Shown here piece after piece: positions 43,460 to 53,302 of a stretch of 64,000 bases of DNA. Position 1 is the stretch's first letter; every line of letters begins with the position of its first letter. The notes beneath the pieces were generated by a model. It saw nothing but the letters and a program-made list of their open reading frames with translations. It was not told the origin of the DNA and ran no database searches. The position numbers and the translations under genes were made by a program. This DNA comes from Patiriisocius sp047730165. GTDB lineage: Bacteria; Bacteroidota; Bacteroidia; Flavobacteriales; Flavobacteriaceae. The stretch covers positions 62,001 through 126,000 of the forward strand of contig NZ_CP159834.1 in NCBI RefSeq assembly GCF_047730165.1. Reading direction: 5' to 3'.

Positions 43460-44788
43460 CTACTTCATCTTCCCCATCATCTGCGCCATCTTTCGACCCC
43501 CGCCACCTTGCATCATCTTCATCATTTTACTCATCTGATCAAACTGCTTCATAAGTTGGTTCACCTGGCTGACAGATGTTCCACTTCCTTTTGCGATTCT
43601 CTTTTTACGCGGGCCATTTATTAAAGCCGGCGTAGATCTTTCTGTTGGTGTCATCGACTGAATAATAGCTTCTATTCCTTTAAAAGCATCATCATCAATA
43701 TCTACATCTTTTAATGCCTTGCCGGCACCAGGAATCATCCCTACAAGATCTTTCATAGATCCCATTTTTTTAATCTGCTGGATCTGCTTCATAAAGTCAT
43801 CAAACCCAAACTGATTCTTCGCAATCTTCTTTTGTAATTTTCTTGCTTCCTCTTCGTCAAACTGCTCTTGTGCGCGCTCTACAAGCGACACAACATCTCC
43901 CATCCCTAAGATACGATCTGCCATACGAGAAGGATAGAAAACATCTATCGCATCCATCTTCTCTCCTGTACCAATAAATTTGATAGGCTTATTTACGACA
44001 CTCTTAATAGAGATGGCAGCACCACCACGTGTATCACCATCAAGCTTGGTAAGTACAACACCGTCAAAGTTAAGACGTTCATTAAAGGTCTTTGCAGTGT
44101 TCACAGCATCTTGACCTGTCATAGCATCTACCACAAATAATGTTTCTTGTGGCTGGATGGCTTTATGCACATTCTCGATCTCAGTCATCATCGCTTCGTC
44201 TACAGCAAGGCGTCCAGCCGTATCCACGATTATTACATTATGACCATTTTGTTTTGCGTGAGCGATGGCATTTGTTGCGATAGAAACAGGATCCATATTT
44301 CCCACTTCGCTATATACCTCAACACCTATCTGTTCACCAACTATTTGCAGTTGATTGATGGCCGCAGGACGGTATACATCACAAGCAACCAATAACGGCT
44401 TCTTTGTTTTTTTAGTTTTTAAGTAATTTGCCAATTTACCAGAAAAAGTAGTTTTACCACTACCCTGTAAACCCGACATTAAAATGATACTTGGTGTACC
44501 CTGTAAATTGATGCCAGCAGCATCGCCACCCATCAAGGCTGTCAACTCATCCTTCACAATCTTCACCATTAACTGGCTAGGCTGTAAGGCAGTTAACACA
44601 TTCTGACCTAATGCTTTTGTCTTAACCGTATTAGTAAAATCTTTTGCAATCTTAAAGTTAACATCGGCATCAAGCAAAGCGCGACGAACTTCTTTAAGCG
44701 TTTCCGCAACGTTTACTTCTGTAATGCTACCGTGCCCTTTAAGGACGTGCATTGCTTTATCTAACTTATCACTTAAATTATCGAACAT
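43460..44788 (-). CDS. ffh: signal recognition particle protein Ffh
   Basis: 442 residues from the ATG reading MFDNLSDKLDKAM, the normal Ffh start; a 42-codon upstream extension is not protein-like. NG domain: GLQGSGKTTFSGKLANYL (P-loop), VACDVYRPAA, DTAGRLAVDEAM and TKLDGDTRGG. The C-terminal Met-rich M domain (KMGSMKDLVGMIPG, then MSKMMKMMQGGGGRK) binds SRP RNA and signal peptides. Targets membrane and secreted proteins co-translationally. Confidence 0.97.
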   Translation of the reverse strand: MFDNLSDKLDKAMHVLKGHGSITEVNVAETLKEVRRALLDADVNFKIAKDFTNTVKTKALGQNVLTALQPSQLMVKIVKDELTALMGGDAAGINLQGTPSIILMSGLQGSGKTTFSGKLANYLKTKKTKKPLLVACDVYRPAAINQLQIVGEQIGVEVYSEVGNMDPVSIATNAIAHAKQNGHNVIIVDTAGRLAVDEAMMTEIENVHKAIQPQETLFVVDAMTGQDAVNTAKTFNERLNFDGVVLTKLDGDTRGGAAISIKSVVNKPIKFIGTGEKMDAIDVFYPSRMADRILGMGDVVSLVERAQEQFDEEEARKLQKKIAKNQFGFDDFMKQIQQIKKMGSMKDLVGMIPGAGKALKDVDIDDDAFKGIEAIIQSMTPTERSTPALINGPRKKRIAKGSGTSVSQVNQLMKQFDQMSKMMKMMQGGGGRKMAQMMGKMK

Positions 44789-44883
44789 AGTATCAAAAAA
44801 TAAAATAATTCTGCAGGTTTGTAGGATTTCAGTCCTGAAACGTCGGGACTTTTTCTGAAATATTAAGCGCAGAATAACAAGCT

Positions 44884-44917
44884 GTAAAGATACTAATTGG
44901 GCTCGGGTTCTCAAAGT
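44884..44917 (-). promoter_or_regulatory. possible ffh promoter
   Basis: On the minus strand TTTG is followed after 22 bp by TATCTTTA, one base off the TAnnTTTG consensus, about 95 bp upstream of ffh. Confidence 0.4.
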
Positions 44918-45048
44918 CTGTTTACAAGAAAAAGCACAATGTATAAAGTGACAAGTTTTAGTATCTTCACTTTAGCCATCTAAACCAAATAACGACGCAA
45001 CCCCTTAAACACAACTGTGTTAATTTTATAGTTAATACTACTTAATTT

Positions 45049-45648
45049 ATGGAAATAATAACTGGATTCTTATTAGGACTTAGCACACTTGTTTTTATTG
45101 GTGCTGTGTTCTTCTACCTCATCAAGACAGCAATAGTTTCTGGCAAAAAAGCGGGAGTAGCGGTTGCTTCTGGGATTATTATTGGTGATATACTATATGT
45201 AGTATTGCTTCTCTTTGGTTTTTCAGAGGTATTTGAAAATGAAGTTTTCGTTAGGTGGTTTGCATTTTTTGGCGGGACACTACTTGTAATGATTGGTATT
45301 CGTTACCTAATCAAAAAGCGTGATATTTCTGAAGCCAAAAGTGCATCTAAGGGGTCGCTCTGGGCTCATTTCACCAAAGGTTTTGTTCTTAATTTCATAA
45401 ATCCATTTGTTGCAACCGTTTGGGTGGGGTTTTTAGCGATTAATGAAGAACAGTTTTCAAGCTCTGCTTCCGTAATCACTTCACTAACAATAACACTGGC
45501 GGTGATTTTCTTAACAGATCTCTTAAAGATTTTTTATGCTGAAAAGCTAAGAAGATTATTACGCCCTTCCGTACTTCAAAAAACGTTTAACACCCTAGGA
45601 ATCATCATTATACTGCTTGGTCTTCGTTTGTTCTATGAGTTCTTTTAA
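45049..45648 (+). CDS. LysE-family exporter
   Basis: 199 residues with about six transmembrane helices (for example TGFLLGLSTLVFIGAVFFYLI at the N-terminus and LGIIIILLGLRLFYEFF at the C-terminus). KGFVLNFINPFVATVWVGF matches the central LysE/RhtB signature (N-P-x-x-x-x-W). It exports amino acids or similar small molecules; the substrate is unknown. Divergent from ffh, and followed 43 bp later by a DUF1761 membrane protein. Confidence 0.86.
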   Translation: MEIITGFLLGLSTLVFIGAVFFYLIKTAIVSGKKAGVAVASGIIIGDILYVVLLLFGFSEVFENEVFVRWFAFFGGTLLVMIGIRYLIKKRDISEAKSASKGSLWAHFTKGFVLNFINPFVATVWVGFLAINEEQFSSSASVITSLTITLAVIFLTDLLKIFYAEKLRRLLRPSVLQKTFNTLGIIIILLGLRLFYEFF

Positions 45649-45691
45649 TTTGAAATTATTATATTTAAGCCAACCTTAAAACCACTATGTT

Positions 45692-46192
45692 ATGATTCCA
45701 AACTTTATTGTGATCACCTTAACTGCGATCATCCCCATGTTAATGAGCTTTATTTATTACCACCCAAAAGTTTTTGGGAATGTATGGATGAAAGCCGCAC
45801 AAGTGACCGAAGAACAACTAAAAAAAAGCAATACGGTAGTCATTTTTATCGCTGCACTTATACTTAGTTTTTTCATTGCCTTCAGTTTGTTCCAGTTTAC
45901 CGTTCACCAAACGGACTACTACTCGTTGCTCGCAAACGAGCCAGGATTTGGCGAAGAAGGATCTGCTATTATGACACAAATAGCCGCATTTATGGAAACC
46001 TACGGCGGTAGCTTTAGAACCTTTAAACACGGTGCTCTTCATGGCGGACTTATAGGCGTGTTCTTTGCACTTCCTGTTCTAATGATCAATGGCCTCTTTG
46101 AAGCTAAAGGCTTTAAATATGGAATTATAAATGGAGGATACTGGATTATTACACTAGCGCTTATGGGCGGAGCTGTATGCCAATGGGGATAA
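45692..46192 (+). CDS. DUF1761 membrane protein
   Basis: 166 residues, four likely transmembrane helices: NFIVITLTAIIPMLMSFIYYHPKVFG at the start, VVIFIAALILSFFIAFSLF, GGLIGVFFALPVLMINGLFE and GGYWIITLALMGGAV. YYHPKVFGxxWM at residues ~22-33 matches DUF1761 (W/YxxPxxFGxxWM). Function unknown. A clear terminator follows. Confidence 0.85.
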   Translation: MIPNFIVITLTAIIPMLMSFIYYHPKVFGNVWMKAAQVTEEQLKKSNTVVIFIAALILSFFIAFSLFQFTVHQTDYYSLLANEPGFGEEGSAIMTQIAAFMETYGGSFRTFKHGALHGGLIGVFFALPVLMINGLFEAKGFKYGIINGGYWIITLALMGGAVCQWG

Positions 46193-46246
46193 ACGACAGT
46201 TGACAGTAGCAGTAAAAAAAAATGAGTTTAGCAATAGGCTTAAATC

Positions 46247-46283
46247 AAAAATGTTCGGGAATATTTTCTCGAACATTTTTTTT
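46247..46283 (+). terminator. intrinsic terminator after the DUF1761 gene
   Basis: AAAAATGTTCG and CGAACATTTTT form an 11-bp stem around a 12-base loop and are followed by more T residues. Confidence 0.78.
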
Positions 46284-46335
46284 AGTCTTTCTTTTTTCAG
46301 CGAAGTGGTCTTGATCTTACTACTTAGACCTAATC

Positions 46336-47487
46336 TTAAACTTCAAACCCACTCTTAAAGGGTCTTCTTAGCTCGTAATGACTAGGAGTTACTTTATTTA
46401 ATACAGCACCCATAATCAAGTTTGTGAGTGGGAGTTTATGCTTTGCGTACAATTTCATATCTACGGGACGTGCGCCAAGAGCACTTTTTATTAACTCGCT
46501 GGTTCTCCCTAATTGCAGCTGGCTTGCCTTTCGCTCTATGGCTTGTTCTACATAATTATACAATATGCGCTGATAGACCGCATAATCTACATTTACAGTA
46601 TAGTCTAATCCTACATATCCTGCTTCCATAATATTTTTATGAAAATACGCAATACTGAAACCTACGAGTTTGTTCTCCAAATAAACGCCCATAAAAGAAA
46701 AATCATCTTTTAGGTTTCTCTTTAGCTGGGCAAAAACGCCTGCATCCATGCGGCCAAAACTGTATTCACTTTTATCTAAAACATTGGCGAGCAAGACATC
46801 TACGGGGTCACTATTCGTAGTAATTTCTGAAGAAGAAAACGATCGCATCTCGACATCTTTAGATCGCTTATAAGCACTATTAGCTTTGGTCCTAAACTTT
46901 GTTTTCATACTCTGTAAATAGTCATCAAAGGTGTTCCAAGATGCATGAATATCGAGCACCATATTGACATCGATATTAAACCCCCTAAAACGAGATGCTA
47001 ACAATCCATCCATCATCACAACAGATGAAGGCCAGAATTCTTTAAATAGGCTTACAGATATTTTCTTATGTGGACTAAAGCGCTTCTCTATCTCTTTTGA
47101 AATAGCAACCAATTCTTCTATCACTTCTTCTTGTGAAATAGCCTCTGTAGCGACAAATCCATGTTCGCCATCCGCAAAGACATTTCCGCAGACGAGCATA
47201 TTCATCTTAAAAGGATGGCGCTTACTTTTTGTTTCTGAAAATAATTTTATGAAAGAACTTCTCGTCTGTTCGCGGCTATCCACAAAAGTCACTAACTGAA
47301 AAGCCGTGATTAGCGCCGGCAATCCATGTTGATAGCTGACACAGAAAAACAAAGAGACTTGGTCTTGCAAGGTCTCTTCTAGTATTTTTAAATATGGGAT
47401 GGAAAGATAGAGATTATAAGCTACAAGCACCTGCTCCCAATCTTGGCTTGGGATGTCTGAAGTTTTTTGAAAGATACTATGTGTCAC
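46336..47487 (-). CDS. FemAB-like GNAT acyltransferase protein
   Basis: 383 residues. The C-terminal half resembles the GNAT fold seen in FemAB/peptidogalycan-type proteins: FSFMGVYLENKLVGFSIAYFHKNIMEAGYVGLDYT, then VYQRILYNYVEQAIERKASQLQLGRTSE and GARPVDMKLYAKHK. The N-terminal half (WEQVLVAYNLYLSIPYLKILE) matches the start of the same family (COG3146-like). Possibly attaches an acyl or amino-acyl group to a cell-envelope acceptor. Cytoplasmic, function not proved. Confidence 0.65.
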   Translation of the reverse strand: MTHSIFQKTSDIPSQDWEQVLVAYNLYLSIPYLKILEETLQDQVSLFFCVSYQHGLPALITAFQLVTFVDSREQTRSSFIKLFSETKSKRHPFKMNMLVCGNVFADGEHGFVATEAISQEEVIEELVAISKEIEKRFSPHKKISVSLFKEFWPSSVVMMDGLLASRFRGFNIDVNMVLDIHASWNTFDDYLQSMKTKFRTKANSAYKRSKDVEMRSFSSSEITTNSDPVDVLLANVLDKSEYSFGRMDAGVFAQLKRNLKDDFSFMGVYLENKLVGFSIAYFHKNIMEAGYVGLDYTVNVDYAVYQRILYNYVEQAIERKASQLQLGRTSELIKSALGARPVDMKLYAKHKLPLTNLIMGAVLNKVTPSHYELRRPFKSGFEV

Positions 47488-47546
47488 GAGGTGTTTTATA
47501 TGATTCCTAGAAAATTCTCTTTTATTTAAAAATATAGGTATAAATC

Positions 47547-47575
47547 AATGGCTCCATGTTACAGATGGAGCCATT
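47547..47575 (-). terminator. perfect 11-bp hairpin after the DEAD-box helicase gene
   Basis: AATGGCTCCAT and ATGGAGCCATT around GTTACAG. It lies about 100 bp past the helicase stop on its transcript, with only a weak U-rich tail, so it may be a processing or REP-like hairpin. Confidence 0.5.
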
Positions 47576-47673
47576 TAAAATTCGATTTTCAATAATGTTA
47601 TGTTCTTACTCGCTCCATTTGAAATTAAAGTGCGTGTTTCAAATTAGAATATTTTCAAAGAAAACAACAAACG

Positions 47674-48933
47674 TTAATTACGACGATTATTATTTCTAGA
47701 ACCACCACCGCGATTACCGCCACCTCGTGGATTGTTACGACGGGATTGTTGATGTTGTGCTTTATTAGCTGCTTGTTTATCTAAAACATCTTGCAAATTA
47801 TCAGTTTGATCAAAACCTTCCATCTTCACAGATTCTAGTTTTTCACCTAAGAGTTTTTCAATTCCTCTTACATATTCAAACTCATCTACACTCACTATAG
47901 AAATAGCATCACCACTGGCTCCTGCCCTGGCAGTTCTCCCTATACGGTGTACATAATCCTCTGGTATATTAGGCAACTCATAATTAATAACGTGTGGTAA
48001 TAATGGAATATCGAGGCCACGTGCTGCAATGTCTGTGGCAACCAATACGCGCACAGTTCCGTCTTTAAAACCAGCAAGCGCTTTAGTTCGCGCTCCTTGA
48101 CTTTTGTTTCCGTGAATCGCCGCAGATTTGATATCTGCTTTATCAAGTTTTTCGGCAAGTCTATTAGCTCCGTGTTTGGTTCTAGTAAAAATAAGCACCT
48201 GTTCCCAGTTTCCTTCGCTTATTAACTTGATAACCAAATCTGTCTTATCAGCTTTGTTAGTTCTATAAATAGTTTGCTTTACTTTTTCTGCAGTACTATT
48301 TTGACGTTCCGCTTCTACTAATACCGGATTGTTCAAAAACGTTTGCGCAAGCTTCTTAATATCTTTTGAGAAGGTTGCAGAAAACAATAGATTCTGTCTT
48401 TTTGATGGTAGCAAAGCAAGTATCTTTTTAATATCTCGCACAAAGCCCATATCAAGCATTCTATCTGCTTCATCAAGCACCAAGAACTCTACTTGCTTCA
48501 TATTAAAAACACCTTGAGAGTGTAGATCTAATAATCGGCCTGGAGTCGCTACAAGAATATCTGTTCCTTGTCTTAGTGCTCTTATTTGTGGGTTTGCGTT
48601 TACACCTCCAAAAATCACTGTAGAGCGCACGTCTGTAAACTCTGAGTACTCTTTAATCTCTTTAAGAATCTGTGCTGCGAGTTCGCGAGTAGGTGTCACA
48701 ATCAAAGCCTTTACAGGACGCTGTCTCTGAAAAGGTTTTTGAGTGATAATGTGAAGCATAGGTAATGCAAAACCGGCTGTTTTACCCGTACCTGTTTGTG
48801 CAGATGCTAATACATCTTTACCTTCTAATATTTTTGGGATTGCTTTTGCCTGTATCGGGCTTGGAGTAGTGTATCCTTTTTTGCTAATAGCTTTTAGCAA
48901 GGCATCAGAGAGCCCTAAATCTTTAAATGACAT
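47674..48933 (-). CDS. DEAD-box RNA helicase (RhlE-like)
   Basis: 419 residues. Q motif (SFKDLGLSDALLKAI, PSPIQAKAIP), motif I AQTGTGKT, Ia PTRELAAQI, II VLDEADRMLDMGF, III SATFS, IV-VI TRTKHGAN, ATDIAARGLDIP and HRIGRTARAG. The tail (residues ~385-419) is rich in Gly, Asn and Arg (RGGGNRGGGSRNN), an RNA-binding extension typical of bacteroidotal RhlE-like proteins. Unwinds structured RNA, for example in ribosome assembly or at low temperature. Confidence 0.93.
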   Translation of the reverse strand: MSFKDLGLSDALLKAISKKGYTTPSPIQAKAIPKILEGKDVLASAQTGTGKTAGFALPMLHIITQKPFQRQRPVKALIVTPTRELAAQILKEIKEYSEFTDVRSTVIFGGVNANPQIRALRQGTDILVATPGRLLDLHSQGVFNMKQVEFLVLDEADRMLDMGFVRDIKKILALLPSKRQNLLFSATFSKDIKKLAQTFLNNPVLVEAERQNSTAEKVKQTIYRTNKADKTDLVIKLISEGNWEQVLIFTRTKHGANRLAEKLDKADIKSAAIHGNKSQGARTKALAGFKDGTVRVLVATDIAARGLDIPLLPHVINYELPNIPEDYVHRIGRTARAGASGDAISIVSVDEFEYVRGIEKLLGEKLESVKMEGFDQTDNLQDVLDKQAANKAQHQQSRRNNPRGGGNRGGGSRNNNRRN

Positions 48934-48987
48934 ATGTTTTTTTTGAGAAATAACTCAATGTAGCAAAGGTCATCTCTTTATGAAATG

Positions 48988-48995
48988 CAAAGATA
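48988..48995 (-). promoter_or_regulatory. TAnnTTTG -7 element of the DEAD-box gene
   Basis: Minus-strand TATCTTTG, giving a leader of about 50 nt. Confidence 0.5.
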
Positions 48996-49044
48996 GTCGA
49001 TAAAAGGTACATCACTACGATTAAAAGATAAACCTTAAAATAAT

Positions 49045-49071
49045 AAGAGCCACCCTGATAGGATGGCTCTT
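49045..49071 (-). terminator. terminator of the FAS1 gene
   Basis: AAGAGCCA.CC and GG.TGGCTCTT form a 10-bp stem with a bulge. On the minus strand it is followed by TTATTATTTT, just past the FAS1 stop. Confidence 0.55.
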
Positions 49072-49092
49072 AATCACATTAATAATGCTTTA

Positions 49093-50079
49093 TTATAATG
49101 TAGGTAAAAGAACCGTGTCTATCGCGTGTACCACTCCGTTTGCAGCTTGTACATTTGTAACAATGATAGTACTTACTCTACCATTATTATCAGTTACTGT
49201 TCCGTTTGTAGCGTCTATAGTAATGTCTTCTCCTAAAGTAGACACTACACTATTTGTTAAATCTTCGGCTCTTACATTTGCTCCAGCGATTACGTGCGTA
49301 TTAAGGGCAGCAGTTAAAACAGCCCCTTCAATATCTGCTAAGCTATCTGCCCCTAGTTCTTCTAGTAAATCTTCAAAAGCAGTATTAGTAGGTGCTAATA
49401 CAGTAAATGGCGCATTACCATCGTCTCCGTTTGCATCCGTCAATACAGTTACGTAATCTGGCTGATCAGCTCTCGTCAATGCAGCTACTAGTGTTGAAAA
49501 TGTAGCCGAATCTGCTAAGGCAAAAGTCACTACCGTTGGCAATCCAATTACTTTGTTTACAGCGTGTATTACTCCATTGTCTACTGCAACATCTGCTGCA
49601 GTTACTGTTGCTCCACCGGAGACTGCATCACCACCATTAATGGTAACACCGTTTGTTATGTTAAGATACATACTTAAAGCTGCATCTGCTTCACCATTAA
49701 AAGTCGCTAAGGTATTTACATATCCTGTCGTTAAATTTGCCGCTTCATTTTTACCAGCAATTACGTGGTTTAATAATACTTCTGTCAATAGTGGTACTGG
49801 CACATCTCCTAAGCTTGCAAAACCATTTGCTGTTAAGAAATCTGAAAACGCAGCATTGTTGGGTGCAAATACAGTAAATTCTGTAGTCCCATCTAGTGTT
49901 GCGGTTAATCCAGCAGCATCTAAGGCAGCGCCTAAAGAAGAATAATCCTCATTAGCAGCTACAAAATCTGCAATCGTATTTGTATCCGGCAAGACAACAA
50001 CCACATCGTCATCATCTCCACAAGAGGCGAATGGAATTGTCAAAAACAATACTAAGGTGAATTTTAATAAATTTTTCAT
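49093..50079 (-). CDS. two-domain fasciclin (FAS1) lipoprotein
   Basis: 328 residues. A lipoprotein signal (LFLTIPFASC, Cys20) and acidic linker, then two FAS1 domains: the first around FTVFAPNNAAFSDFLTANGF with LLNHVIAGKN (about residues 65-125), the second around FTVLAPTNTAFEDLLEELGA with LNTHVIAGANV (about 205-270), each ending in the VHAVNKVI / VHAIDTVLLP strand. FAS1 domains mediate adhesion at the cell surface. Very low in charged basic residues and rich in Ala/Asp/Thr, unlike its neighbours. Confidence 0.93.
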   Translation of the reverse strand: MKNLLKFTLVLFLTIPFASCGDDDDVVVVLPDTNTIADFVAANEDYSSLGAALDAAGLTATLDGTTEFTVFAPNNAAFSDFLTANGFASLGDVPVPLLTEVLLNHVIAGKNEAANLTTGYVNTLATFNGEADAALSMYLNITNGVTINGGDAVSGGATVTAADVAVDNGVIHAVNKVIGLPTVVTFALADSATFSTLVAALTRADQPDYVTVLTDANGDDGNAPFTVLAPTNTAFEDLLEELGADSLADIEGAVLTAALNTHVIAGANVRAEDLTNSVVSTLGEDITIDATNGTVTDNNGRVSTIIVTNVQAANGVVHAIDTVLLPTL

Positions 50080-50105
50080 AATCGTTTTATTTTTTTTTGT
50101 TTAAA

Positions 50106-50113
50106 CAAATCTA
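50106..50113 (-). promoter_or_regulatory. TAnnTTTG -7 element of the FAS1 gene
   Basis: Minus-strand TAGATTTG, 26 bp upstream of the start at 50079. Confidence 0.55.
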
Positions 50114-50282
50114 ACTATCATTAAACAGAAGAAATAATTACAAATCATAATTGTGACTAGTTTAACTATTTTAATGGGTATGGTGAATTTCTTTAATATT
50201 GTAGTGTAGTTATTCTAAAAGCATCAATCAGCGCGATAAAAATAAAATAATCTTATTATATTTAAGTCAAATTAAACCAAAC

Positions 50283-51764
50283 ATGAAAAAACTAATCCTA
50301 CTACTTCTAGCCATTACTGTTTCAGCAATAAGCAATGCGCAATCTGAAAAAGAAAAAGTACAGGCTACTGTTTCTCAATCTCAAATAGAAGGACATATCT
50401 ATTTTCTAGCAGACGATTTACTAGAAGGACGAATGACCGGAACTCAAGAAAATAGAATAGCAGCTTCTTATCTAGCAAACACGCTACGTGGCTATGGAGT
50501 GAAACCAAACCCGCTAACTGGAGATTATTATCAGCCGGTGGCATTACAGCAGGTAAGTCCGCCATTGGATAAAATGGTGAAACTAAATGCGATGAGTTTA
50601 GAAAAGATAGTGGCACTTGAGGCGTCTGGTTTACAATACAACGATAACGCTGTTTACGCAGGCTACGGTTTAAAGGACGATTACATAAACATCAAGGCCA
50701 AAGGAAGAGTACTCATTATAAAAGGCGGAAGTTCAGAAACGCAAGATACAAGAGCTACTTTTAGTTTACGTAACGAAAAAATGGAGTTGGCACTGAAAGC
50801 AGGTGCCAAAGGATTGATAGAATTAATACAAGCAGAAGATCAAATCTGGGATTTTATTGATCATAACTTTAATAGACCTTCTTTGAGTGTCGCAAGTAAT
50901 GATGCTTCAAAAATGGAAAGCGAGTTTACGTATGTTTGGGCACAAGACAAAGAAGGTGACCTGGCGACACAGCTTTCTCAAAACAGAGCGATTGTTGCAA
51001 ATATTAATATTTCAGAAGCGGTAAAAGAAACTATTACTTCTCAAAATGTGATAGGCATTGTGGAAGGTACAGACCCAAAACTTAAAAACGAATACATTAT
51101 TTACGCTGCACATTATGACCACGTAGGCATTGGTGCGCCAGACGAAACGGGAGATGACAATTATAACGGAGCGAGAGACAATGCCGTAGGAACGACGACG
51201 GTTTTGAGTATGGCGCAGAACTTAGCAAAGTACCCGACCAAGCGATCGGCACTATTCATTCTGTTTACGGGAGAAGAAAAAGGATTATTAGGTAGCGAAT
51301 ACTATGTAGCAAATCCTGTTTTACCTTTAAACCAAATGGTCTATTGCTTTAACAGTGACAATGCAGGATACAATGACACTACTGTGGCAACGATTATAGG
51401 ATTAGAGAGAACGACGGCATCGAAACATATTAAAGAAGCTGCTATAGCTTTTGGCTTGACAGCTATCGATGATCCTGCTCCAGAGCAAGGATTGTTTGAC
51501 CGTAGCGACAATGTACATTTTGCCAAAGCAGGTATCCCTGCTCCTACGTTCTCCTTAGGTTTTACTGCCTTTAATGGAGACGTAACAAAATACTACCACA
51601 GACCAGGAGACGAAGCAAACACCTTAGATTACGAATACTTATTTAAATTTTTTAGCTCCTATGTAATGGCAGGAAGAAGCATTGGGAATGATCCTACGAC
51701 TCCTGTTTGGACGAAGGGTGATAAATATGAGGAGGCTGGAAAGATGCTTTATGGGAAGAAGTAG
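50283..51764 (+). CDS. M28-family zinc metallopeptidase
   Basis: 493 residues with a signal peptide (MKKLILLLLAITVSAISNAQ). Metal-binding residues of an M28 aminopeptidase: HYDHVGIG (His/Asp), GARDNAVGTTTV (bridging Asp), FTGEEKGLLGSEYY (catalytic Glu pair), CFNSDNAGYND and KYYHRPGDEANTLDYEY (last His). An insertion between residues ~110 and 230 fits a PA-like domain. Exported, so it degrades peptides outside the cytoplasm. Confidence 0.92.
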   Translation: MKKLILLLLAITVSAISNAQSEKEKVQATVSQSQIEGHIYFLADDLLEGRMTGTQENRIAASYLANTLRGYGVKPNPLTGDYYQPVALQQVSPPLDKMVKLNAMSLEKIVALEASGLQYNDNAVYAGYGLKDDYINIKAKGRVLIIKGGSSETQDTRATFSLRNEKMELALKAGAKGLIELIQAEDQIWDFIDHNFNRPSLSVASNDASKMESEFTYVWAQDKEGDLATQLSQNRAIVANINISEAVKETITSQNVIGIVEGTDPKLKNEYIIYAAHYDHVGIGAPDETGDDNYNGARDNAVGTTTVLSMAQNLAKYPTKRSALFILFTGEEKGLLGSEYYVANPVLPLNQMVYCFNSDNAGYNDTTVATIIGLERTTASKHIKEAAIAFGLTAIDDPAPEQGLFDRSDNVHFAKAGIPAPTFSLGFTAFNGDVTKYYHRPGDEANTLDYEYLFKFFSSYVMAGRSIGNDPTTPVWTKGDKYEEAGKMLYGKK

Positions 51765-51950
51765 GATATAAGGGCCGTTAGCTGCCATTATTTATCCCAA
51801 AATAAAGTAAACTTTAATGTAGAGAACAGAACAATAGGCCAAAGGGTAGTTGCTGAGGATACTTGCAAATTTACTCTTGCAGTATAGAGTACTCCGTATG
51901 TAATGCCATTTTTAATAAACGAGTCCCTTATTCGACTTTTAAATAAATAA

Positions 51951-52823
51951 TTAAAAAGCTCGAACTGCACGAACGGCGAATGCGTTGACCTTATTGAGGT
52001 TGTTGTACTCTACACCATCGCTGAATTTCAAACACCATGGGTTAATGAAGGTATACTCCGTAGAACTCCAGTAGAAATTATTTATAAAAACACCAATATT
52101 CCCTAATCCTAAAGAATCACCTGGACCAATGTTTTCATACATTAAATTCAACTCATATAACGAGGGTAAATACCAATTTCCATAACTAATCCCATCTTCT
52201 AAAACTTGCAATTCATTACAAATACGTGCAGCATATGTCTGATTATCACCACCTAAACCTGCATGAACTGCAATAATAATAGAAGTATTTGCTTTCCCTG
52301 CATAAAGCCCATCTCCCTTCGCCTGTGTATCCTCATAAGAACCAGCGTGCCAGCGTATATTACCTTCGTGCTCCGGTTTTGAAGAAACCGAACCATGACA
52401 ACCTGAGGCGTCAAGATAAAAGATAATGCCGCCAGAATAGGAATCCCCTATTGAAAGACCGCAGCCCGAGTTATTTAGTTTGTACCATAAATCAGCGGTA
52501 GCTTCATAAAAGTAAACCCCCTTACCCGTAATGAAAATTGTCTCGGTTTTTGTTGAAGCCACAGATACATCATCAATATAAACTATTGCTCCGTCTTGGT
52601 CTACACCGTATGCAGCTACCTTCGCATCTAGCTGAGCAAGGCTTAAGGTAGGTACCTGTATGCCATCAGCTGTGGTAGTTGTTGCTGCATCACTAATTAC
52701 CTGTAAAGTTGTTTTTGGTGTTACTGTACCGATACCTACTTGAGCGCATACCGTAAAGCTTGTGAATAAAACCGTTAAGGCAATAGCTTTGAGTGTCGTT
52801 GTTTTCAAAAACATTGTTTTCAT
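51951..52823 (-). CDS. DUF1566 secreted protein
   Basis: 290 residues with a signal peptide (LKAIALTVLFTSFTVCAQ). After it, VGIGTVTPKTTLQV resembles the N-terminal stalk motif common in bacteroidotal surface proteins. The C-terminal ~150 residues match DUF1566: GGIIFYLDASGCHG, then NWYLPSLYELNLMYEN, YWSSTEYTF and FAVRAVRAF. The family includes surface and adhesin-like proteins; the function here is unknown. Confidence 0.82.
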   Translation of the reverse strand: MKTMFLKTTTLKAIALTVLFTSFTVCAQVGIGTVTPKTTLQVISDAATTTTADGIQVPTLSLAQLDAKVAAYGVDQDGAIVYIDDVSVASTKTETIFITGKGVYFYEATADLWYKLNNSGCGLSIGDSYSGGIIFYLDASGCHGSVSSKPEHEGNIRWHAGSYEDTQAKGDGLYAGKANTSIIIAVHAGLGGDNQTYAARICNELQVLEDGISYGNWYLPSLYELNLMYENIGPGDSLGLGNIGVFINNFYWSSTEYTFINPWCLKFSDGVEYNNLNKVNAFAVRAVRAF

Positions 52824-53302
52824 TAAATTTAACTAGAGTAAAACCCAATAAACAAAAAAGTAAAACCTAGTATTGATTAATTTAAAGTAAACATAGTCTA
52901 TTTTGAAAGAAATTATTTATTGTAATACGAATAATTTACAAAATAAAATAATGACAAATGGCCTGAAGAATTATCTACTGATAAAAACTAATGGCAACAC
53001 CGTCTATCGTCTATTGCTTTGACCGTCAATTATTTGTTTACTAAACTAAGTGCTTAAACACCCTAATAACCAATCACTATACTAGCGTTGCATATTCCAA
53101 TTTAAAATATTAATTGGACCAAAAAAGTAGAACTCTAATAACCGAGATATATTTATTGCAATGCTTTTAAAACTTTTTACCCAACCTTATCGCGGGACTT
53201 AGATTTATGCGTGTATTCTTTTATTGTAGAAAGTGATTATATCTGCTTTTATATAATTAGACCAATCACAATTTATAAATAGATATAGAGCGTATAGCCT
53301 CA
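52824..53302. other. AT-rich intergenic region upstream of the DUF1566 gene
   Basis: About 480 bp between the divergent-side DUF1566 start and the argS end. Only a short inverted repeat TCCAATT/AATTGGA (around 53096-53116) was noted. No ORF or RNA signature was recognised. Confidence 0.4.

Noticed and set aside
51788..51970. 60-codon minus-strand frame between the M28 and DUF1566 genes
   Set aside because: It overlaps the end of the DUF1566 gene and has no protein-like pattern.
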